In this document: one piece after another, positions 56,217 through 64,000 of the stretch
Layout: each line of letters begins with the position of its first letter
Position numbering within the stretch: the first letter of the stretch is position 1
Assembly: GCA_014058105.1 (NCBI GenBank)
Contig: JACGCM010001311.1
Span: 792,501 to 856,500 of the forward strand
Direction: 5' to 3'
Length of the DNA stretch: 64,000 nt
DNA from: Kingdonia uniflora
Lineage: Eukaryota; Streptophyta; Magnoliopsida; Ranunculales; Circaeasteraceae
The notes under the pieces: generated by a model
The model's database searches: none
Told to the model about the DNA's origin: nothing
What the model saw: the letters and a program-made list of their open reading frames with translations, nothing else
Position numbers and translations under genes: made by a program

Positions 56217-57054
56217 ATTAATACTAACCTGTAAGCCTTTTCAACCTGGGTATTAAGGGAAAATACTTTAACACCATTACCGGTATCTTCCTTGATTTTT
56301 TCCTCGCAAGGTACTCGAATTTCCATCTACTTATACCACATATAGGACATTTTTCCTTAGTCTTATGCTCCCTCTAATACAATATGTAGTTGTTTGGGCA
56401 TGCATCAATATTCTCATAATTCATACCCAAACACTTTATCATCTTCGTAGCAACATACATATTTTATGGCAAAGTATTATCTTTAGGAAGAAGTCGTTTC
56501 AACAAAACCAACAACATTGTGAAGCCAGAATCAGACAATTGACAAGTTGATTTCAAACTCATTAACTCAATTGTTGCCGACAACATTGTATCAACTGGTG
56601 ACCATGAAGGGTATAATGGTCGGGAAGCATCATCCTTTCACTTTTGATACTCAATTTCCTCCTCCGGGAATTCATCAACACCTTCATAAGAACCATCTTG
56701 TGTGCCTTCATTAAGGTCTTCAGGTTGTATATAACCAAATGCATAGTCAATTAAATCAAACATTCTTGTTCGCTCAACGTCATCATGTTGAGTAATTAAA
56801 GATTCATTAGGATTCTGAATATGTGCATCAACAGTAGCATCTCTGGATTCTCCATGAAAATACCAAGTCGTATATGACTGATCTGTACCATAAGTTATTA
56901 AATAGGTTCTTATTTCATCAACTGCTTTTACCCCATTGACATTACGACATTTTTTGCAAGGGCAATATACCATATCTCCTAAAGCTTGCTTTACATAATC
57001 AATGAACGACCGAACATCATTGAGGAAATTATATGTCAATTTACTTGCTTTCAT
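56217..57054 (-). pseudogene. CACTA tnp2 gene, N-terminal piece
   Basis: From the Met at 57054 the frame has FLNDVRSFIDYVKQALGDMV, YCPCKKCRNVNGVKAVDEIR and TYLITYGTDQSYTTWYFHGE, the transposase-associated domain of plant tnp2 genes with its CPCKKC motif. An acidic segment follows. After a stop, IKCLGMNYENIDACPNNYIL, EHKTKEKCPICGISRWKFEY and LKYFPLIPRLKRL match the next family block (YEKIHACxNDCILYWKE, CPxCGxSRYK, PLxPRLxRL). Stops lie at about 56641 and in place of Trp at about 56378. The reading is 5'-most of the four gene pieces. Confidence 0.85.
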
Positions 57055-58513
57055 CTAATTCTTGTTTAAATTCACAGAAGAAATGTTCACGAAACTTCAA
57101 TATCTCTTGCTAAAACAAATTGTCCTAAAGTAAGAAAATAAAGATATAACAAGTAAAAAAGGCGAATCATATCTCAAAGATCGATTCATGTTCATTTAAA
57201 GATCATCCCAAGATTTTTACCAAGTAAAATTATGAGAGTTTCTTCTGCCTTTTTTCTTTTTAAAATATATGCATCTCTTAAGTGCATCCCAATTAATATG
57301 CAAATAATGTATAACACATCTCAGAATAATAGATACTACGAAAAGAACGCCAATGCTAAACTTTGGCATACATATAATAATTAAAAAAATTATGCTTCGA
57401 TAATATTAACAAATGAACACTAAAAGGAAGTAAGCTTACTTGTACTACTTTTTGTGTCTTCTTTCCACTTAATAATCTTGTACTGTAGCAACAACCAATT
57501 GAGCTTCAACTGCGGCATCACATCATAATGATTGGTCCATATATCTTTTTATATTACATTGAGAAATTGAAGAATAATTTTAAGTAACCTAAACAAAAGG
57601 TAGTTAAATAAATTAAACATATCAATTAACGAGGTGATTGGCATACACAAAAAGAAACCAAAAGCTCAATTTAGATAAAGACAAACTAATACTGAATGTG
57701 GTTTATTGCATCCAATGCCCTTTGTACCACAATAGATTATACAAATAAAGGCAATTGGCAATAATGAGTATACTCTTCCAAGAGTGAATGGAAATTAAAT
57801 TTATTAGTTGACAGTAGCGAAGAAGAAGAGAAGAAGATCCACCATAGCATAAAAGTAGGAAGCCAATAATACACAACATCGCCATCGTCATCTATCCATC
57901 TCTCCCCATAGAAAGGGACACAAGAGAAAATGTTGGGAGGAGCTAAAAGAATGTAAAACTTGTTTATTTTACATTGTCACTATTGATTGAACTTGGAATT
58001 AACAAATCTAATTAGCTAATCTAATTATATCATAAAAATAGTTCGATCACATCAGAATTAGCAAATCTACAAAGGAATTAGAGTTTGAACTTGGAAAACT
58101 TACCCATCATTGAGCAGAATTGAGAATAATAAATCAGCAAATTAGCAAATTCAAGGGCATCAACTGAGATAGACAAAATTGAATAACCCATTGTTGAGAT
58201 TAACAAATTTGAAAAATACTTGAGTTTAATTTTTTGTTTTAGGGTTCATAATGGTGTAATTTTGATTTTTGAGAAGTTTGAGAGTTTGGTCCTCTGTTAC
58301 CAACTCCAACAAAGAAAAATAAGAGGAAACCAAAATTAGAACTTCGAAAACTGTGCGGGAGAACAAAAAAAAATGAGGGAAAGCTAAAAAAAAGAAATAC
58401 CATAGACCCCAACTCTATTTGCCACAGATAAACTCTGTCTCATATAAACTATAGTACTTATCCGTGGCAAAAGAAAAAAAAGACCGTGACAATTTTCTTA
58501 TTTTGGTATAGTG
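57055..58513 (-). promoter_or_regulatory. CACTA 5' region and right terminal repeat
   Basis: No ORF is supported between the tnp2 start and the terminus. The last 150 bp hold subterminal motifs in both directions (TTTGCCACAGATAAACTCTG, CTTATCCGTGGCAAAAG) and the terminus, CACTATACCAAAATAAG on the minus strand from 58513. These are typical binding-site arrays of CACTA transposases; binding here is inference. Confidence 0.65.
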
Positions 58514-58559
58514 ACCGAGAAACTAAAACTAGAGATCGTCTCATTGATTGAATATAAAA

Positions 58560-59545
58560 GGTGCATGTCAAATCTAAAGTAACACCCATGTCTAAAACCA
58601 AGCAAAAAGTACCAATAAACTCAATAGAAAAGCGTCAAGCATCCTCAGGCCTTGTCAGCCGCCTACTGATGAACCCCTTCTTTCTCAGTCAACCAGTTTT
58701 TGTAAGAATGGCAGTCCGGCTTGATATGACCTTTCTTTTTGCAAAATTAATACTCTATAAATGATAAGGTAGTCACTGATGAAGTCGCATTATGCTTCCC
58801 GTTCCCATTCCCTGAACGAGAACTCTGCCCTAGACCAGACTTGAAAACTGTTCTTCTTTGTAGAACCTCAATTCTTGAACTTCATTCCCTGAGAATTAAT
58901 GGACAAGTTTTTCATGGACGTAGTTAGATGAGACGATTCTGCTATACCTTTCTTTTATCGTTCTTCTTCAGAAATCAATGCTGCAATCAACTCATTCATT
59001 TCCCAAGTCTTCTCTTGAATCTAGTAGTAAACTTGGAACATCTCGAAACTTATTGGAAGAGACCAAACTGCTAAATGAACCATCAACAAATCATTAATGG
59101 TGAAACCGAGTTCTTTCAAGGTAAGAACTAACTTTGAGATCTTAAGAATGTGCGAGCGCACATTTTCACTGCCGTCATACTTCAGTGATAAAAGTTGAGA
59201 TACGTTATTGCATTACCTTCCCTTGACGGAAGCCTCAAACTATTTTTTAATAACATCTAGCAGATCCTTTGTGGTACCTTTCTCAGTGATACCACCCCGC
59301 ATAATAGGATCGATGGAAAAATGGATAATAAGATTTGCCATTTTATTGGCTTTGACCCATTTGGCATAAGCCACTTTCTCAGCATCAGAAAAAATATCTG
59401 TGAGATTTGTGGGCTTGGCTTCAGTGAGAACAAAATCAAAATCAAGGTAGCCTATGGAAATCTAGATTTTAAGCTTCCAGTTAGAGTAGTTAGAGTCTGT
59501 CAAGGTCTCAATATTAGTTAGTTAGTTATGGATCATAGGATCCAT
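58560..59545 (-). pseudogene. Copia gag relic, different family
   Basis: From the Met at 59545 (MDPMIHN, then a stop) the minus strand reads TNIETLTDSNYSNWKLKI, LTEAKPTNLTDIFSDAEKVA, KWVKANKMANLIIHFSIDPI, YDGSENVRSHILKISKLVLT, LKELGFTINDLLMVHLAVWS and MNELIAALISEEERKKGIAE. This is a UBN2-type copia Gag, like Tork-type families, unrelated by eye to the 51 kb copia. Many stops. It ends about 45 bp before the CACTA terminus, and the rest of the element is missing. Confidence 0.7.
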
Positions 59546-60260
59546 AGCTGCATGAACCAAAGACTTATTTTAGGACGTGTATAAAATTAAAAAAATTATG
59601 CACGTTTAACTTATCTGTAAAAGATCTATAACTTGATGAATTTAACCTCGATTCTACCAAGGGTTAGGATGGTCGATTCAGAGTATATTATATATTTTAG
59701 GTATTAACTTTTTACTCTGCGGGTACGGTAATGTATCATTGAATCCCTTCTTTGGGTGATGATTTAACATATATTACCCCTAAGTTGGTGATCACCCACG
59801 CTTAAGACTAGACTGGCCACTTACAGTTTGACTTGAGACACTTTCTCACCTTTGGGCTGAGAGCTATCCTTATCTCCCCGTACCATATAGCCTATCTTGA
59901 CCTACTAATTAATTAGAAGTTTTTTAGCCTTCTTTGGGTGGTCTAATTAGTTCAAGTTAAATTAGTGCAAAGTAGTCTTAATGAGACTTTTCTAAGAAAA
60001 TCTCAAAATTAGAAGAAACGTTCAACTCCATGGAAAAAACTCATTTGGGCGTATTTACCCATTTTATATCTCGCCATTCTAACGACTACTTAATCTCACT
60101 CAAACCCCATTGGAGATCCTTAGGCATTAAACCCTATATCATGCAAGATATTATTATCCAATTAATAATAAATAGTAATGATTCATTGCTATAATTAATC
60201 ACTAATTATTTATTGTAATCCATTAACAGGGTCACCATATATTGGATATTCTTATACTAG
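59546..60260 (-). other. Probable leader of the copia gag relic
   Basis: The stretch lies upstream of the gag ATG on the minus strand, with no ORF. It has the appearance of a retrotransposon leader, with short inverted segments such as GGTGATCACC near 59790. No LTR or primer site was found at its right end, so the assignment is an inference from position. Confidence 0.35.
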
Positions 60261-61500
60261 AGTTTCTTTTGATAACTTTTACTCATAATAGTGTCCAGCA
60301 AGCCAACATATTAATGTTATAATTTGAGATCAGATATAAAAAATCTAAGACACATATAATTCACTTTATTCTGCAACAACCGCATAATCCTCTCAGTATA
60401 AGCAAGGACTACATCCCCAACGCCACTCGCCGATAAATACGACAAAATAAACGAAAGAACCGTCGTCTCAATCACAACATCATGAAACCCAAACCCCTTC
60501 ACCCCCATATTATCAAAATCTATCCTTAACCCATCTTAAAATTCAAGTAAAACCCCATAATAAAATTCTGGTGAAACCCCTTCACCAGTTGCCCTGCATT
60601 TTGAACACAACCGGGGTAGCGTCCCATTGTCGTACGTGCTCAGCGATGATGAGCGAACCTAAAAAATTGGAAAGAACTTGTGCAATCTTATGGAGGAGAG
60701 AGTGCTAATCCAACAGACCAACTAAGAACAGAGGTACGATTGATTGGTGTTGTGGTCTCTCCTCCCTACATATCGTCCATCTCCTCCCTCTATAACCCAA
60801 TAATAAAACTACCTACAATTAACAAGCCCAATCACCTGCAATAATCATATACTACCACAGAAAATCCAATACTAACAGTTCAATAATCAATCCCAGAACA
60901 ACAACCCAAACAATCACCAAAGATCATACTAAAACCCATAAACCCAATTACAAATATGAATTAGGTTTGGAAGAATCAAGCCCTCTAACTGATTCTGCAA
61001 CAACAAACTTCAATCACCAAGTTTTGAAGGGTATGTGCTCTTGGTCTCTCTTCTTCCTCAATCTCTTTTCTTAAAACGATGGAGAAACTCTCTGATTGCC
61101 CAAACTCAGAATTGATTTAATTGGAGATGATAAACAGAAGAATGATTACGACCAAAATCAAATTTAAACCTGAAATCTTTATCTTAGAAATCAGATTACA
61201 GATTCGAAACCATCCCCATCCCATTCAAGAGTATGAATTTAGGTTTAATTTGGTGAAATAGGAGAGAGTGAGAGAGAGGGAGAGAGGGAGATAGAGGAAC
61301 CCTCAAATTTTGGGAATGATGATTTTCAATTGTGAGAGACAGTGAGAGAGAGAGACTCGGTGAACATACAAAGAGCTTAAAAAAATTATCTTTCTCCTCG
61401 TGAATAGTGAACAAAAAACAATAATAAATTACTCTTAGAAAGACACAAAAGTACAAAAAAATAATCAAATGTTTTCTCTATTTATTGTAAATAAATAAAT
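60261..61500. other. Unassigned region with one unrecognised minus-strand ORF
   Basis: A minus-strand frame at 60508-60317 reads MGVKGFGFHDVVIETTVLSF, ILSYLSASGVGDVVLAYTER and IMRLLQNKVNYMC; I do not recognise it and its upstream context has stops. From 61260 to 61360 there is a GA-rich tract. The rest is AT-rich. It may be a gene fragment moved with the surrounding repeats. Confidence 0.35.
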
Positions 61501-61908
61501 CATAGTATTTTGTATCCTAGCGGTTGATACCAATTGTTGAGATTTTATACAATAACTATGATCAATAATTGCATAGGTAAAAGAGATTATACTAACCTCT
61601 TATCTTGCTTTCTAAAAAATACCCTGTTCTTGAGTTGAGTCTTCCCTTGGATTAACTGCAGACCTCAATGGGATGGTTTTCTGTGTAGCAGCCTCCAAGA
61701 GGGTCTTCCTCTTTATTTAACCTGATAGGGTTTGGGTGGTCTTCCCATTATACCTTCAAACCCTAACAAAGAGTAATACTAGGTCCCAGCAACCTTAACT
61801 TGGTGTAACAATTGGGCATAACCAATAACACCTATATAACCTACTAACATGTGTGCTTATGAACTGGAAAATAAAGCATTGAGTAGTGCCGGTATAGACA
61901 AAAAATCT
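61501..61908 (-). repeat. LTR-like repeat R, copy 3 (uninterrupted)
   Basis: This is the full version of the repeat broken at 8362 and 13243: tgtatcctagcgg, LTR body, tactaggtcccag at about 61773 (the empty target site of E1 and E2), aacttggtgtaacaattggg, and the end acaaaaaatctaac. On the minus strand the inner end reads CTCAACA then ATTGGTATCAACC, like a copia LTR end with an initiator-tRNA-Met primer site. Confidence 0.6.
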
Positions 61909-62350
61909 AACTATTTCTGATTTAGGGTTTAAAATTAGGGGCAAATAACAATCACATGTCTTGACAAACATAATTAAACACTAATGCGATCAAAAAACCT
62001 AAATCAAACACAAATAATTCATGATTGTAACCCTAAATCTACAAAATTAGTTCAAACTTACGAGATCGAACGGGTTGATTTCACCAATTTTGCTCCTCCA
62101 ATCTTCTTTTGCCCTAATTACACCAAAATCACAATGATGAGAGAGAAGTGAAACAAAAAGATTCCTATAGAGATGAACTGATTTGGAGCCGAGAGAGGGG
62201 GAGGCGGATAAGTTTGTTTGGAGAGGAGAATTTTTTTTTAGGGAAAATATATGAGAGTTTTTGAAGATAAGACAAAAAGTTTCAGGTCCCATGCAAATGT
62301 TAAGCTGTGTAATGTAGGAACACTCACAACTATAGTCATTTCATATTACC
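61909..62350 (-). repeat. Segment A, copy 2
   Basis: It matches 7620-8080 with few differences, including the minus-strand frame CDFGVIRAKEDWRSKIGEIN and PFDLVSLN and the splice-donor-like GTAAGTTTG. In copy 1 segment A lies left of repeat R; here it lies right of R. The right end runs into tgtaatgtaggaacactcac and then LINE-type sequence. Confidence 0.55.
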
Positions 62351-62511
62351 CTTGTTTTCTAATTAGGTTGAGCAATCACAAAGCGGAAGAAAATCAAAGC
62401 AAAAGCAGACTTTGTGTTCTAATTATGGTTGAGCATCTTTATCAAAGTAATTCTAGCAACTTGACTAAGGCACTAAGCCTTCCAACTTTGGTATTTAAAG
62501 AGCACACATTA

Positions 62512-63040
62512 CTTCCAAATGGGATAAGATCACTAAACTTAGAAAGGATGGAGGTTTAAATATTAGGCATGCATTTATTTCATAATATTTCGACGTTGGC
62601 TAAATATACTTAAATTTTTGTCTCAGCCAGATGATTTTATCTCTAAGTTTTTTAAGTCAAAATATCTTTAAAACATACCTTTTCTTCATTGTCACAAGAG
62701 GTATTTGGACTCTAGATTTTATAAGGATGTTTTAATTGCTAGAGATGCAATTAAAGAATTTCTAGGTTTGATTGTAGGAGATGACACTAATATACGCATA
62801 TGGCTTAATAATTGGATACCTCCTTTAGACTCTCATAAGCCTTCTAAATTGAATAATACTTGCCCTCAAATAATTTGGGTGTCACAACTTGTGTTAAATA
62901 ATCCTCTAAGATAGAATTCTGAGATCATTTATGAAATTATGTCTCATGATCATATGGCATATGTTTTGGATTTACATTTATCTTAAACTGCTAGTAAAGA
63001 TATTATTTAATGGCTGCCTGACAAAAATTTTTAGTTAAGT
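62512..63040 (+). pseudogene. LINE (L1-type) tail fragment
   Basis: The plus strand reads SKWDKITKLRKDGGLNIRHA, then LSQPDDFISKFFKSKYL in another frame, and DSRFYKDVLIARDAIKEFLG, LIVGDDTNIRIWLNNWIPPL. This is the order at the end of plant LINE reverse transcriptases (WDKxCxPKxxGGLGIR, then a short zinc-binding-type RVT domain with GDGxxIxIWxDxWIP). Stops and shifts break it. It ends at the junction with the Tat-type ORF at about 63047. Confidence 0.6.
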
Positions 63041-63046
63041 TATCAA

Positions 63047-64000
63047 ATTGCCCAAATAAATTAGCCTTCATACGCTTGAGGGAGTCAATATTAACTCGAT
63101 CAGCTTTAGCCTTAACCTTGTCAAGGACCTTGGAATCCTCCACTTCCATTACCCTTTAGGCAGAAAGAATCTATTCCCGAACATCTCCCTCAAAATTGGT
63201 CTTCTGCAAAGCCAATGCCTCCTCCCTCTCCTTAGCTAGGTTGGCCTTTATCTGCGCGTCCTCTATTCTCTTCTCCATATCCCAGGCCTTTTTCACCTCG
63301 TGAATGGCCACCTCATTCGCCTTCCCAGCTCCAAGCTTTAACTTCTCCAGCTTCGCCTCCAAGTTTTCTTTCTCCTGGAGTAGATCCTCTTTTTCCTTCA
63401 CCAACTCCTTCTAGATGTTTATGTAAGCAAGAAGTTGGTTTGCCAGAATACCAACACCAAGAGTGTGAGGCTTACCCTTGACCAGCATCTTCTTGATCTG
63501 CATTAGAGTCATTATATGAGTTCTCGAGTGAGAGACCAAATTACTTAAACAGACACCTAAGTGGAAAGTTTTTTTTTTCAAAGGCTCCCCTGGATTCTTC
63601 ATGTCGAATTCATAATTACCTAAGATGAGGAGATAATCAACACAATATTGCCCCCCTGTTGATACCATTTCATAGAGGAGGGGTCTCCTCAGGAACCGCG
63701 CTAAGTACCTGTACCTCAACTTTTGTGGATTCTACTTGAGTTTGTAATACACACAAAGGTCGTCTACAGTGATTAGCTCTTCCCCTCTATCCCTTAACCG
63801 ACCATTTATCACCCCCATAATGCGAAAAAGATCATACATATTCAGGTTGAACTGGTCAGGCGCAATATCAAAAAAGTTAAGAAACTTCTTCTGGTCAGCT
63901 CGAATAGGCAACTTTAGCCCCTTCTTTATCCGTTCTCGATGGACAAGAATACTATCCAAAGGAACGTTCTAATCCGTCATCTCATAATGGTATTCTTCTA
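63047..64000 (-). pseudogene. Tat-type antisense ORF, second copy, cut by window edge
   Basis: On the minus strand this is the same ORF as 29570-30530: EEYHYEMTD, stop, [54 protein letters not shown], stop, then [40 protein letters not shown], and the coiled coil EKENLEAKLEKLKLGAGKAN. It has fewer stops than the Tat1 copy and keeps the CVYYKLK segment that Tat1 lost to a duplication. It is truncated on its right by the window and on its left by the LINE junction (shared bases CAAATTGCC/AATTTGAT). It likely belongs to a plus-oriented Tat element or fragment. Confidence 0.65.

Larger units (their letters stand above)
15262..58513 (-). mobile_element. CACTA element, about 6 kb, broken apart by three LTR retrotransposons
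   Basis: The right terminus on the minus strand reads CACTATACCAAAATAAGAAA from 58513, followed by subterminal repeats. The tnp2-type transposase gene runs right to left in four consecutive pieces: 57054-56217, 51094-50382, 37736-37320 and 17941-16261. They follow family order exactly once Tat2, the copia element and Tat1 are removed. Each inserted element has TG...CA-type ends and a 5-bp target duplication. The left end lies between about 15212 and 15360. This makes it the oldest recognisable layer of the nest, apart from the LTR-like repeat around it. Confidence 0.75.

Noticed and set aside
60317..60508. Minus-strand 63-codon ORF as the start of a host gene
   Set aside because: No recognised domain, stops directly upstream in the same frame, and no clear splice sites; kept only as an unassigned region.

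Overview
The window looks like transposon-dense nuclear DNA of a flowering plant, probably a eudicot. Plastid-type matK, trnK and rps16 sequence lies at the left edge. The rest is a mosaic of plant transposable elements: PIF/Harbinger, CACTA, hAT, Ty3/gypsy of Tat type, Ty1/copia and LINE. I see no intact ordinary host gene. The species cannot be named from sequence reading alone.

Layout. 1-2540: a plastid insertion (NUPT) with the 5' part of matK, the 5' exon of trnK-UUU and exon 2 of rps16, all open and in plastid order; it runs off the left edge. 2540-8100: low-copy repeats, including a foldback with arms of about 940 bp. 8100-15210: copies of an LTR-like repeat, two copies of one Harbinger-like family (E1, E2), and a complete 3,085 bp PIF/Harbinger element (9534-12618) with TTA target duplications, an open three-exon transposase and a second ORF carrying an RNase H1 N-terminal/viroplasmin-type domain.

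About 15260-58513 is one old CACTA element whose tnp2-type gene (minus strand) is split into four pieces by three LTR retrotransposons. Tat1 is 17947-37314 with duplication GGTAT. Tat2 is 37742-50381 with duplication GTGCT/GTGCC. A copia element is 51100-56210 with duplication ATGAG/ATAAG. Tat1 itself holds a 7.1 kb hAT element (20010-27102, perfect 8-bp duplication GTGGTTAC) and a short hAT-like element (27809-28624). The hAT carries a decayed four-exon transposase and a small intact GRF-zinc-finger ORF with a membrane-like tail. To the right of the CACTA are a copia gag relic, another LTR-like copy, a LINE tail and the start of another Tat-type antisense ORF.

The most interesting material is accessory coding sequence inside transposons: the viroplasmin-domain ORF in Harbinger, the GRF-plus-transmembrane ORF in hAT, and the plus-strand (antisense) genes in the long 3' regions of the minus-strand Tat elements. 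The latter comprise a family of small ORFs, several with an upstream TATA-like box, and a multi-exon coiled-coil gene ending in a Cys-rich motif. Most retrotransposon genes are broken by stops, frameshifts or lost catalytic residues; the Harbinger transposase is the only autonomous-looking gene. All boundaries were placed by eye from repeats and target duplications, and no database search was possible.
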